Positions 25,236 through 35,903 of a stretch of 64,000 nucleotides of DNA are shown piece by piece (the stretch's first letter is position 1; each line of letters starts with the position of its first letter). Position numbers and translations under genes: made by a program. The notes under the pieces were generated by a model that had not been told where the DNA came from, ran no database searches, and saw only the letters and a program-made list of their open reading frames with translations. The stretch comes from Chondrilla cf. caribensis. Its lineage: Eukaryota > Porifera > Demospongiae > Chondrillida > Chondrillidae. Location of the stretch: the NCBI GenBank assembly GCA_964020155.1, contig OZ026555.1:42501-106500 (forward strand), written 5' to 3'.

Positions 25236-26055
25236 GATGTACACATCTCTGTATACTGATGCTCTCCAACATAGAGGGATATACTTGGAATGCTGATAGC
25301 AAAATCAGATGTTCGTTGTGGAAATTTAGAAGAGTCTGTAATGCAACTACTTCAGGGGAAAACCCATGTGTTTGAAGCCATTAGAGAGTGAGGCTTAGTT
25401 CTAACCCACACACACTGTATCCGTACACTCTCTGGCACTCTCTACACACACGCACATGCCCCCATATCTAGGCTGGGATTGCTATCAGACACTCCAGTAG
25501 TGTGTATGAAGACTCCAGTGGACACACTGGCTCATCACCTGGTCCAGTTACTGGCATACAGTGAGTACACAGGTGGATAATGGGATGTGAACGTGAGGTG
25601 AGGTGTGAGTCCTTCCTTAGGTCCCGGGGAGAGGGACATGGTTGTGTTGCAACATGAAATTGATGTTCGCTACTCAGAGAATAAGAAGGTACGGATGTTC
25701 CAATGTACTTTACATTCTCACTGCTGATCCCCAGCCCCCACCAGGTCCGACACACCATCACACTAGAGGCCTATGGTCATCCCATTGATGGTTACTCTGC
25801 TATGGCTCTTACAGTCGGACTTCCTGTTGCCATGACAGCGAGGTTAATCTTAGAAGGTGCAGTCACACTCTTGCTGGACCTCCTGAGGTATTCGCTGAAG
25901 TGTGTATTTGTGTGGATTATAATGCAGGTAAAATTAAAGGCCCTGGGCTACTATTCCCTCTAACACAAGATGTGTATGGTCCCATCCTGGAAGAAATGAG
26001 AGCCTCTTCCAAGAGCTGGGCTACATGGACTAAGTCCTCACAGGATATAGACTAG
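22820..26055 (+). CDS. AASS: Saccharopine dehydrogenase (glutamate-forming), stand-alone, with probable mitochondrial presequence
   Basis: Matches only the C-terminal half of animal alpha-aminoadipic semialdehyde synthase, the step converting saccharopine to aminoadipate semialdehyde and glutamate in lysine breakdown. The first exon (22820-23032) opens with an Arg/Ser/Leu-rich stretch lacking acidic residues except one Glu, as expected for a matrix-targeting peptide. It is followed by the Rossmann start [18 protein letters not shown]. Later exons: 23125-23270 ([19 protein letters not shown]), 24175-24395 ([20 protein letters not shown]), about 24455-24535 ([21 protein letters not shown]), 24705-24770, 24835-24995 ([19 protein letters not shown]), 25068-25163, 25276-25390, 25475-25560, 25621-25688, 25745-25858 ([12 protein letters not shown]) and the last to stop 26055. 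No lysine-ketoglutarate reductase half lies upstream; the peroxidase gene is there instead. A 15-bp minisatellite fills the second intron. Confidence 0.9.
23597..24117. repeat. 15-bp minisatellite, intron of saccharopine dehydrogenase
   Basis: About 35 copies of TCCAATGCTCCACCA with point variants (TTCAATGTT, TCCAATACTT). Open in nearly all frames; the surrounding exons show it is intronic. Confidence 0.95.
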
Positions 26056-26282
26056 TTGTTGCTCAAACTAAGTCATCTGGTACCAATTTGTATGTGTGTT
26101 GTGGAATAGCTAACACATAACACTGTATACAAGTATAGTTACAATATTATTGAGATATACATGTATGTATTTGTACAAAATATGTATAATTATACCATGC
26201 CACCATACATAATACACCTACACTGTCATTGCGGTATGTTGATACACATCAGCTCATGGTTAACACACAACAATGTACACAG

Positions 26283-26517
26283 TCAACTGTTTGTACTCTT
26301 TGGATCATTGTCTGCATCAGCTGAGGACCCGGGGGGAGTGTCTGGGATGGTCTGGACAAGGAGAGGGGCGGATTGAGAACAGCATGTCACATGATGTCAC
26401 ATGACCTACCAGATCAGGTTGATAGATGTTATGAACTACAGCAGCCCCAGCAAACATGGAGAAAAGGGCAGAGAGGGCGAATAGGGAGTAGCGTGTCCAG
26501 GACAGCCCTGCAGGCAT
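26283..26517 (-). CDS. UQCC6: UQCC6 / Brawnin micropeptide, complex III assembly factor
   Basis: Two exons, 26410-26517 and 26283-26351, encode 58 residues. The first exon reads MPAGLSWTRYSLFALSALF... then GAAVVHNIYQPDL, matching the vertebrate Brawnin pattern (MPAG, one membrane helix, G-AEVVH-YY-PDL). The second exon opens TIPDTPPG, like the TIPEIPP of the human protein, and ends at TGA 26283-26285. The 58-bp intron has clean GTAGGT and CAG ends. Known role: a small inner-membrane protein needed early in assembly of respiratory complex III, acting with UQCC5 and other cytochrome-b biogenesis factors. Its ATG lies 10 nt downstream of the UQCC5 stop codon on the same strand, so it has no independent upstream region of usual length; see the UQCC5 entry. 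The tail is shorter than the human one and acidic. Confidence 0.9.
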
Positions 26518-26527
26518 GACTCCCAGG

Positions 26528-26935
26528 TCACTTCAGACGATTCTGATGTCTTCTCTCTGCTTCTTTACGAAGAACAGTGTCATCTGTAGATGAAAGTTAT
26601 GATGCTACCAAATGGTGACCCATGGGCGATAGGTGCCTTGAGCTCCAGCACGCAACACAATGCAGTGACTGGGCGAGTATGTATGGCTATACACATGTGC
26701 CATCATAGACCTTTAATACCTATGGTGCCATCTTAGGTGCAGTTTGTATTATCTATGGTGCCATCTGTACCAGAAATGCTAGAGTTGGAACCATTAATGC
26801 ACGACCACTAACCATCAACTTACAGAACGTTTCTTTCCCAACTCGTACGTTTATCATAAACCACTCTATTCCAGCTCCGATGACCACGAATACAGGCAGA
26901 GTTTTGAACACACCAAGCTGCTTCCAGAGGGACAT
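26528..26935 (-). CDS. UQCC5: UQCC5 / SMIM4 micropeptide, complex III assembly factor
   Basis: Two exons, 26824-26935 and 26528-26583, joined in phase 1 across a GTAAGT donor and CTACAG acceptor, encode 55 residues. The hydrophobic segment LPVFVVIGAGIEWFMI is followed by NVRVGKETFYD and a charged C-terminus RKEAERRHQNRLK. This matches human SMIM4 (LPFFFVLGG-MEWIMIKVRVGQETFYD, then a charged RR-rich tail). Known role: a mitochondrial inner-membrane protein that binds early cytochrome-b assembly intermediates of complex III, working with UQCC6. Its TGA is followed after 10 nt by the UQCC6 start in another reading frame. Divergent from TDG with 78 bp between start codons. Confidence 0.9.
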
Positions 26936-27013
26936 CTGTAGGAGGCGTGGTCCGATACGTACATAAAGGGAATTCCTCTCAATCGACCGCAGTATGCACT
27001 GTACCGGTAGACC
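26936..27013. promoter_or_regulatory. Bidirectional promoter UQCC5-UQCC6 / TDG
   Basis: 78 bp between divergent start codons. Contains a GGCGTGGTC CACCC-like site and ATAAAGGGAATT. Would serve both micropeptide genes if they share a transcript. Confidence 0.6.
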
Positions 27014-28609
27014 ATGCCAAGGAAGAGGAACCCCGAATCAGCTGAAGGAGGCAATGACGATAAAAAGAAGAAGAAGAAGAATCTGGATTCAAAGTTTGGA
27101 GGTATGACAGAGGAAGAAGTGATGCAGCGGCTTTTGCCAGACCACTTGAAGGCCGACCTAGATGTTATATTTGTGAGTTCGGCGTACTTGGTTTGTAGCC
27201 AATGCGGCGATAACGATTTCTTCGTTTTTGCGCGGTGTGTAGATCGGTATTAACCCCGGATTGTACTCGGCGTATACTGGGCATCACTATAGCAACGCCA
27301 GCAATCATTTCTGTAAGCTGAAAAGACAGGAATTTTGTAAGGTCCTTTTGTTGAGGTCTCCTCTATTGCACCCCTACCCCCTAGGGCCATGTTTGTACGA
27401 GTCTGGAATGATCCCTCATAAAATGAACCACAAAGATGATGCCAACTGTCTCAATTATGGGATAGGATTCACCAACATTGTTCCGAGGACAACACGCAGC
27501 AGTAACGACCTGACCCGGTGAGCTGGATTGACAAAGGGAGGAGTACAGTGGGTGTGGTTTAATACAGTCGGGAGTACAGTGGGTGTCACCGTGTGGTTTG
27601 ATAGGGTTAGGAGTACAGTGGGTGTGGTTTGATAGCTACTGTAGCAATCATGAGCCTCTACCAAATTGTGGTTTGATAAGGTCGAGAGTACAGTGGGTGT
27701 GGTTTGATATGATCGAGAGTACAGTGGGTGTGGTTTGATATGATCGAAAGTACAGTGGGTGTGGTTTGATATGGTCGAGAGTACAGTGGGTGTGGTTTGA
27801 TATGATCGAGAGTACAGTGGGTGTGGTTTGATATGGTCGGGAGTACAGTGGGTGTGGTTTGATAGGGCCAGGAGTACAGTGGGTGTGGTTTGACATTATC
27901 AGGAGTGGAGTTGGTCTGACGGTTTAGGTTGGCATGCTGCTCGTATTCCATCCTTAGGAAGGAGATCAAGGAGTGGTCCAAAGTGATGTTGGAGAGGATG
28001 GCGCAGCTCAAGCCTTTAGTTCTGTGCTTTAATGGGAAGGGGATTTATGAGATTTATGATGGGAAGAAGTGCGAGGTTGGGATACAGGGGAAACTACCAG
28101 GCACTGACACGGTGAGTTGTCATGGATACTCAAACTGACAGCCCGCGAACCTAGAGTGTTCTCCTCTGCAGGTTGTGTATGTCATGCCATCCACCTCAGG
28201 AAGAGCAGCTTCTCATCCCAGAAGAGCTGACAAGTTGAAATTCTTTTATGAATTAAAATCTCTCATTAGTCGACTCAAGCTGGGGAAGAAACATCAAGAT
28301 ACCCATCCTGTAGACAGTACGTCATCACAAGATGGCCATCCAGGAGACAATACCTCATTACAAGAAAGTCATTCTGTAGACAGTCCCTCATTACAAGATG
28401 GCCATCCTGTAGAAGGTCCCTCTTTACAACATGGCTGCCCAGTAGAAGGTCCCTCTTTACAACATGGCTGCCCAGTAGATGGTCCCTCTTTACAACATGG
28501 CTGCCCAGTAGAAGGTCCCTCTTTACAACATGGCTGCCCAGTAGATGGTCCCTCTTTACAACATGGTTGCCCAATAGATGGTCCCTCATTACAAGATGAC
28601 CCCCAGTAG
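27014..28609 (+). CDS. TDG: G/T mismatch-specific thymine-DNA glycosylase
   Basis: Mono-functional glycosylase that removes thymine or oxidised 5-methylcytosine opposite G, in base-excision repair and active demethylation. Exon 1 (27014-27172) has a lysine-rich N-terminus and ends DLDVIF. Exon 2 begins at about 27243 with IGINPGLYSAYTGHHY, the uracil/thymine glycosylase motif 1 with the catalytic Asn in GINPG. Next come NHF-WPCLYESGMIPHKMNH, YGIGFTNIVPRTTRSSNDL, an exon near 27955 (KEIKEWSKVMLERM...LCFNGKGIYEIYDG) and the last exon at 28172-28609 with VYVMPSTSGRAASHPRRADK, motif 2. The C-terminal tail is an 11-residue tandem array (CPVEGPSLQHG type) instead of the vertebrate tail. An intron at 27535-27905 holds a 31-bp minisatellite. 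Start and family are secure; the function of the tail repeat is unknown. Confidence 0.93.
27538..27905. repeat. 31-bp minisatellite, TDG intron
   Basis: About 11 copies of a unit with GAGTACAGTGGGTGTGGTTT and GATATGATC. Confidence 0.93.
28400..28600 (+). repeat. 33-bp coding repeat, TDG C-terminus
   Basis: About six copies of a 33-bp unit encoding CPVEGPSLQHG or CPVDGPSLQHG, preceded by degenerate copies, in the last exon. Confidence 0.88.
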
Positions 28610-29472
28610 ATGGTACTTCAGAACAATTCCTAGATGCATGCCTGGAAACAGTATCTAAAGGATTGCCTACCTGTGGAGACAAAAACTGACTTTGGCTTGT
28701 TAATTTCCACAATGTTCATCTCATTTGCATTGTTCTTACTGAGGAGGCTCAAGGTAGCCTATATCAATCAATCAATCAATCAATCAATATTATTAAAGTG
28801 CACCACACCATAAGGTGCTAGGACACGGATAGGTCCAATGTAGCACTACACACGATACAATGGCAATTGGGTTATCATACATAAGAAACAATAAATATAA
28901 TAATATTATTAATAAGAAATAGGTTATGAACATTACATCTTGAAACGGGCATACCACATAGAGCTAATACATCGTCTAATACAGTTGTTTGAACAAGCAA
29001 TAGATAGAATAACTGCCGTCTGTTGCTCCAGAGTTGCCCTAATATTGCTTTAATGCATTCAGTGATTACTTTATACAGCACATGTGAAATAACTGATGAA
29101 TATCTTAACACTCGAATCTTTGTGAATACTGGGGTTTAATTCATCGATATAAATTCTACTGGGAATATAAATTCGTCCGGAATTTGATCTGAACCACGTT
29201 CACACCTAGTATGCATTCCTACGCGTAACTGCAATAGTGAATTTATACTATAATTTATATTGCGTGAAAAATGGCCGATTTCAAAACGCCGACAATTAGA
29301 ATTTGGTCTAGAATTCGAGCGCAAGGGCTTCGACGAACGTCAGATCTTCAGCAAAGGTTCTTCTAAACCTCTTAGACACGATTAAGTAATCCCAGTGCCT
29401 GGAGGCGGCCTAGTTTTCGAATTGAACATTTAGGGCAACTTTAAATAGCGCAGATAATAACAATAAAATAGA
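28610..29472. other. Intergenic between TDG and SINE
   Basis: Contains a short (AATC)n tract at 28766-28790 followed by a GTGCTA...TAGCAC hairpin (28817-28847), which could be the end of an old mobile element. A 31-codon frame starts at 29271 in the context GTGAAAAATGGCC, close to the context of the real start at 29824. No conserved gene seen. Confidence 0.5.
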
Positions 29473-29765
29473 TAGGTCACGGTGGCGGGGTGGTCAGGTG
29501 ACACGACTCTAGGCTCCAGGTCGCGGGTTCGAATCCTCCAAAGGACGGTTTTTTTCTCTGAAAAAAAATAGCTCACTTCCTGGTGGTCAGTCGCAATACT
29601 CTCTACAAAGAACCGTAGGGGGGAGCTTTGGGACTCGCGGCTGACCTCCCAGCTAGAATAGTGTCTTCTGCATTCGTAGAATGACCAAGTACACAGTCTC
29701 TGTGGAAAGTCCCTGTAAAGCTCTACATATATAGGTGTCTTCGACCCTGAGTGGGTGACCTTTTT
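29473..29765 (+). mobile_element. tRNA-derived SINE
   Basis: The head shows a Pol III A box (GTGGCGGGGTGGTCAGG, 29482-29498) and B box (GGGTTCGAATCC, 29525-29536) at tRNA spacing. The T-arm stem is mismatched, so it is not a working tRNA gene. A unique body of about 220 bp follows. The minus-strand reading over the head (RTRDLEPRVVSPDHP) is typical of SINE heads read as protein. The exact 3' end and target duplications were not resolved. Confidence 0.7.
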
Positions 29766-29823
29766 AACTTTTTCAAGTTCGAGTTCGAGTCGGACATTTT
29801 CTATTCTGTGTTTTCGGTGAAAA

Positions 29824-31832
29824 ATGGCCACAGATTGCAGTCGTTTCTTGCAGGACGTCAACAACCTCTCTGTGTCTTGCCCTAACCACAGTGGGCCTGG
29901 TAAGTAGCGTTTTGTCTGTCCTATTACACATGATAACAGAGTAAGAAGCATATTGCTAGGAGCAATCGGGCGAAGTGGTAAAGTCATCGTATTGCTGTCG
30001 ATCATGATTTGAACAGAACAGTTGATAAACCTCGAAAACAGAGAGCTTTAAATCTGTTGCGTTTTTCTTTGTTTCTACAGTTGATCAGCATTTGGATGCA
30101 CCGTTCACTTTCTTTGTTCATGTGTTGAAACTGTCCCTCTGTCTGCTCCTGCTGGTTGTCCTTATCGTTTCTTTCCATTCGTGAGTGTCATCTGATGTTC
30201 ATGTGTGTGAAATCACATGATAGTCGCATGCCCTCACTTTATTCCTCCAGTGTGCGGCTACTGAACAGAGTGATCAGCTGTGTATCCACATGTGCTGTAT
30301 ACTGGATATTGTACATCCTATCTGTTGGGTTGAAGTGAGTCTCTGGTGATGTAGAGAGATGATTAAGCTTCACATCCTGTCTCACCCCTATAGATCACTT
30401 CTGGTTGTTGTTTTCCTTCCGCTGACGTCCCCTGAGAGCACTTCAGAATACCGCGCTATGACGTCTGTGGGAGTCATTTCAACTTCTGTTGTGCAAATTG
30501 CTGTGGTGAGTCTTGTGGCTTCCCTTATGGACCCTCAAGTAGTTGTTATTATTTACTTGAAGTCATACGTGTATATTTGTTAAAGTCCATCCCATATTAA
30601 CTTATTAGGTGTTTTTCTTATTTGTTGCTTTGGACCACGAAAGACTCTTCCGATCTCCTAAGAATGCCATATCTATTGGTTCAGCTACCAATGCTAGATG
30701 CGTGACAGCATTAAAGCCTTCGTTCAAGACACATGTTAGTTGCTTATGAGTGTAGCTACCATTACTGGCCTAACTTTGGTAACACCTGTGTAACAGTGGT
30801 GATGTCCTAGCATATCATTATCCCAACTGTTCAGGTGTTCAGCTGGTTGCGCCTGTCCCTGTTGTTCCTGTGTATTGCAACTCTGCTGGTCTTTGCTGCT
30901 CTCCAAGTATTTGTCCAAGTCAGTGCATACAACAGGTACGTATATACACACCCACTAACACACCTACTTTAGCTATAGACTGAGCAAGAGTCCATTTGTA
31001 AGGAATTATTCCACAGACCATGTCTGGGTGGATAGACTACTGCTCCAAGTAACTCCATGTGCAGGTTCGTATGCAAACTGTCTACATGTGTGCTGTCCTC
31101 TTTAGTTACTGCACTGCCATCTATGCTGTTGGGTGGAGCTATGTTGGACTTCTGGTGTTGTTGAGGTTGGGCGTGGTCATGCAGGTTGTGGACATCATGT
31201 TGATAAAAGACCCATCATTGAAACCCACATGGAAAGCAAAGGTTGGATCCATGTTGTCTGTAGTGTACACGTTATGGTCACATGTTCTTTGCCGTACCAG
31301 GGCCTAGTGTTGACTGCACTGGTACTCAACTTGGGAGAGGACCTTCCCAGCTTTGTCCTGACAAATGTGCACCTCATTGTTGACGGTCTACAACCCCCCT
31401 GTGTCCTCTACATCGGTACACTGTACGATCTCCTCCAACTCCTGGCTCTCTGCTCCTTGCCTTTCATGATGCTATTTGTGAGGGCTCAATTCAACAGGAT
31501 TGAACAGGTTAGTGGGTTGTGACGCACCCTCTAGGGTTCATGCTGAATTGGGACACACCCCATCATAATACTGGCAACATTGAGATGAAATGACAAATGA
31601 CACACACCCTTATTTAAATTATCAATACACACCTCTTTTGTGTTGGCCACACCCCTTCATTGCTGTAATCCTTGGATGTGTACAGGTGTGTCGTCATGAG
31701 ATGGTATATGAAGTTGCCAGGCAACTCCAAGGGGACACTGCCGAGACCGGGAGCATTGCCAGTGTCCAGTCCGACACTGTGGTGCTGGTCAGACCACAAC
31801 GTACAGTTCGCTCCACTCCAGCAAGACTATGA
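29824..31832 (+). CDS. Unrecognised multipass membrane protein
   Basis: A spliced gene of about nine exons with consistent phases. Exon 1 is 29824-29899 (MATDCSRFLQDVNNLSVSC, donor GTAAGT); exon 2 starts after CTACAG near 30081. Hydrophobic segments are visible at 30115-30180, 30250-30330, 30395-30430, 30455-30510, 30610-30645, 30840-30920, 31085-31205, 31303-31375 and 31400-31480. I count seven or eight likely membrane spans. The C-terminal exon (31686-31832) is polar and ends RSTPARL. No catalytic or ligand-binding motif was recognised, and there is no signal peptide before the first span. Candidate families considered were TMEM26-like and GPCR-like proteins; neither fits by eye. A SINE ends about 60 bp upstream and could contribute to its 5' region. 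Confidence 0.7.
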
Positions 31833-32443
31833 CCAATTGTGTACATGGACACGATCTAGTATTTCAATGAACTATGTAATAATAGTGTACTTCAACTCAA
31901 AATGTATTAATTTCAACATGTGTACATGACCAGTACAAAGGATGATGATGTGGTAACAGTAGCTCTGTCTTGTTGATGGAGATCCCATAGAGCAGTTTGT
32001 GTGCAAGTGAGCTAGACAGCCACCTGCTAGCATGACCCAGGGTTGAGAGCCCTTTGCCAATCTACATAAGTAGATAAGAATATGTACATAACAGCAGTAA
32101 TTCTACACACCACTTGGGACAACACACATACATCACACAAAACACGTACAAACAGCCACTAGCTAAATGTGGTGATAATCTTTTGATAGCTAGTGGCGTT
32201 GAGAAACGCCGGGGAAGGGTTGGGAGGATGAGAACTAGAGAGAAGAAAGAGAAGAAACGTTTGACAAAGAGAAATTGAGACCTTGAGATGGAGAGGGAAA
32301 GAAGAGAAAACAAAGAGAAAAGATAATACAAAACAATTGTGTTATGCGAGTACCAAATAAAAACAAGTGTAGATGAAATGGTGCGTGAAGGTGTTAAGGT
32401 TTTGAGTTGAAACAAATGGCTTCAACTAATGGATGCAAGCCAC
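31833..32443. other. Convergent 3' regions of the multipass membrane gene and DCP1
   Basis: No coding signal. A purine-rich stretch at 32210-32320 and ACACTTGTTTTTATTTGG on the minus strand are the only features noted. Confidence 0.5.
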
Positions 32444-34567
32444 TCAATGCTGATGAGCCACTGTTGCTTGGTAGGCCTGGTGGATCTTGTTGATAAACCC
32501 ATCGTCATTCTAGTCAGTGGGAGGATAGCAAACAGTAATACACACACCATGGACAGGATACGACAACCTACGTACTTGAAGCAACCTGATCAATGTGGCC
32601 CTCAACTGTTCTTTGGTTAGTAGTGGTACACTACTGGAGGAAGGTGTGGTCCCACGACTGATGGTGGGTGTGCCACTGGTGGAGGGTGTGGTTACACCAT
32701 TGATGGTGGGTGTGGTCACACCATTGATGGTGGGTTTACCACTGGTGGAGGGTGTGGTCACACCATTGATGGTGGGTGTGCCACTGGTGAAGGGTGCGGT
32801 CACACCATTGATGGTGGGTGTGCCACTGGTGAAGGGTGCGGTCACACCATTGAAAGTGGGTGTGATCCCATTACTACTGGCAGAAGATGTGTTTGTCTTG
32901 CACATATTTCCTGGTTTGCTGAAATCTCCAGGGGACATCAACTTTGTTCCTTTCCTGGGAGTACCAAGTCCTGAACTCGACACAGCAGATGTGCGTCCAG
33001 GTACAACAGGTGCGGGTTTAGCCGAGGCTTTTGGTTGTGAATCAGGTGACGATGTCCTGGGCATGCTCGAGGGACCACTGGTACTGCTCTTCTTTTCAAC
33101 AACTCCTGATTTCTCTGTGGTGGTCATGCCTCCTTTGACTGGAGATGGTTGGGATTTTGAGGTATAGTGGACAGGCTCTGACTTCATCCCGGCAGACACC
33201 ATCAGAGGAGGCTTCTCGGGGAAGTCCTGAGACGTGCCTATCAAGGGACTGCTCAACGTGTTAGGAGAAGGTACCTCCATGACAGGAGACAGGGTATCGG
33301 ATGGCTTCGAGGAGGACAACAGTCCGAGAATGGCAACACCTGCTGTGGATGATGGTGGCAACGACTGCTTGATTGGTGTATTTTGTGTGGGCGGGGTAGA
33401 CAAGGTGATGTCATCAGGAGGTGAAATTTCCGACAAGATGGATCGTTCAACCTCCTCCAACGAGAGAAGTCTTTGAGGCGGTGGGGAAGAAGACTGCAGA
33501 CTGCCAGTGATGGGTGGAGTTGAGCCAGAAAACAGTTTCCTCTTCACTGCGGCCGTCATTTCCTCCGAACCTGCAGTGTGGTTGACCTTTGACAACACCG
33601 GGCTGCCACTGCTGCTCCTCCCCACGGAGCCATTGCTGTGATGTCGGTGAGAATCATTTGATTCAGAGGAGCTTCTGGACAGCCTCTGCCTCTTATCTCG
33701 CCCTGGCTTCCTACCACCTGTGGCATGGGCTTTGCTGAACCTCTGTTCAGGATCACTGTGGTTGTCCCACTGTCCGTGATACCGGGAGGTCTCCTGAGAT
33801 GGGATGGAGCTACGTCTCTCTTCCAGGCCATTATGATGTGTAGTTGATTTGCTGGGAAGACTGCTCTCATCGCCTACATTCAATAGGCTAAACAAAACAA
33901 CACAACACAATAAACACAAACAATAGCAAAACAACAACACATTAACAACTTACTGTTGGATATCTCTACCACACCTCTTTGCCGTCTCCTTGTCGGAGAA
34001 GCACATACCAAATATTCCACCTGCAAATCACCAACCAAGCATCACATTTGAGAGATGGTAAGAAGGGGTGTGTCGTAAGAGGGTATGCTACACCCACCAA
34101 CCTTCCTGTTCTTTGATCATGACAAACCGCTCTTTAACCATGAACTCCATGGTGGGGACCAGCAACATCATCATGTTGTCACTGGAAAGTCGGTTCAAGA
34201 GGAACAGCCCGTGAGGGTGACCCCCTGACCTGGGAGATGTAGAACAGTGTCTTGAATATCCTGACATAAACCTCTACACCAGACTACACACCAATCCGCC
34301 TGTACAACAACAAGCGGAGGGACCTACCTCGAATATACGAACAGGGCGCCCTCCATAGACTTCCTCTCCTAATAAATGATACGAGGTAAGACAATATCGA
34401 AGGAACTACCCAACAGTGACCGTCCAACGCGGTCATCTCACCCAAGTACTATTGGCCGAGTCATAACCGTACAGAACAACTTGAGGAAACTTCGACAAGA
34501 TGGACTTGGCACATTCATCCTTGCGACGTACGCTGAGTAAGTTAATTTTTTCTTCTTTGCTGCTCAT
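32444..34567 (-). CDS. DCP1: mRNA-decapping enzyme 1
   Basis: Activator of the DCP2 decapping enzyme in P-bodies. The N-terminal EVH1-type domain is spread over three or four exons: ATG 34567 with LLSVRRKDECAKSILSKF and VVLYGYDSANSTW, then about 34330-34370 (SMEGALFVYSR), 34110-34210 (MEFMVKERFVMI) and 33960-34022 (GIFGMCFSDKETAKRCG). These follow the DCP1 order of W-x-EG-LFVY-R, NRL and IW/F-F-D. A long disordered Ser/Pro exon (32560-33905) contains LSLEEVERSILSE and a 14-residue repeat (TINGVTAPFTSGTP type) near its 3' end. The C-terminal trimerisation domain LLTKEQLRATLIRLLQ continues in the last exon NDDGFINKIHQAYQATVAHQH with stop 32444. Start 153 bp from the divergent SNIP1 start. Confidence 0.9.
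32640..32860 (-). repeat. 42-bp coding repeat, DCP1 linker
   Basis: Four to five copies of a 42-bp unit (one truncated) encoding TSGTPTINGVTAPF variants on the minus strand. Confidence 0.85.
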
Positions 34568-34720
34568 GGCGTTGAAAGTTTTGACTGTTTTCTACTTTTA
34601 AAGTCGTTTTTTCGGACCGAACCGGTCCATCGAACTAACCGTATCTTTAACTACAATGGGTGTGATGACGTAATAGCTGAGGTCAACAATTTGCCACTTG
34701 AAGGGAAATACCCAATTAAA
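34568..34720. promoter_or_regulatory. Bidirectional promoter DCP1 / SNIP1
   Basis: 153 bp between divergent start codons. TGACGTAA at 34666-34673 matches a CREB/ATF half-palindrome; a CCGAACCGG palindrome-like stretch lies near 34617. Confidence 0.6.
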
Positions 34721-35856
34721 ATGGCGTCCGCGAGGGATATGAGAAGTGGACAACATCATTCATCTGTATATAAAGGTACCAGGAGAAGTAGAAGCAGAAG
34801 TCCGAGAGAGTAGGTTTATTTTACTTGTCTCGAGAGATCATAAAATCAAAAATTCAATTTTTGCTGTAGTAAACGACGACACGATGACCGCCATAGCGAT
34901 AGCCGTAGACACGATGAAAGACGCAAGGAGGACGGACGTGCAGACAGGTCCAAACGACACGAGGATGTCAGAAAAGGTTACCACAAAGATGGCCATGGTA
35001 GTCATCACCATGGAAACAGTAGAGAACACAGATCACAGGGAATGAGAGATACACATCAACATGATGACAGACGAGCCACCCATCACGACAAGGTTACAAG
35101 TGATGACAGACGAACCACCCATCACGACAAGGTTACAAGTGATGACAGACGAGCCACCCATCACAACAAGGTTACAAGTGATGACAGACGAACCACCCAT
35201 CATGACAAGGTTACAAGTGATGACAGACGAACCACCCATCACAACAAGGTTACAAGTGATGACAGACGAACCACCCGTCACGATGTGGGTGGAAGTGACA
35301 AATTAGAAAGGCGAAATGATTACTCTAAACAGAAGCAAAGACATCGTCGTGAGATTGAAGAAATTGATGACGAAGATTACGAGTGCGTGACCATGTGTCA
35401 TACATCTGCTCTGGTTTCTATTTGCTAGTTGTGTGTTAGGTTCGGGCAGTCCTCTACTAGTGGAGCTGACAAGAAAGCAGAGAAGGAGAAACCAAATTTT
35501 GGTGTTTCTGGCAAACTGGCAGCTGACACAAACACTTATAAGGTGTGTAGTTACTATGGCAACATCTGATAGGTCTTTAACATGCCATCTCCCCCCAGGG
35601 AGTAGTGATCAAATATAGTGAGCCTCCTGAGGCTCGTAAGCCCAAGGTGAGGTGGAGGCTGTATCCGTTCAAAGGAGAGGAGACATTGCGTGAGTTGTTT
35701 GAATAATGTATGGTCTCAGCCTGGTTCATCCTGCCTCTGGCTATCCACAGCTGTCCTGCATATTCACAGGCAAAGTGCCTATCTTATTGGGAGAGATCGA
35801 CATGTAAGCACTGGGGTTAACCCTTGTGTATATTCTGATGGATCTGCACACACACA

Positions 35857-35903
<47 letters not shown>

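Noticed and set aside
26866..27054. Minus-strand 62-residue frame over the UQCC5/TDG spacer
   Set aside because: Overlaps UQCC5 exon 1 and TDG exon 1 antisense; no similarity.
29475..29545. Functional tRNA gene
   Set aside because: A and B boxes are present, but the T-arm and acceptor stems do not pair and a SINE body follows.
29430..30005. Minus-strand protein of about 190 residues
   Set aside because: Overlaps the SINE head and antisense of exon 1 of the multipass membrane gene; typical SINE-antisense reading frame.
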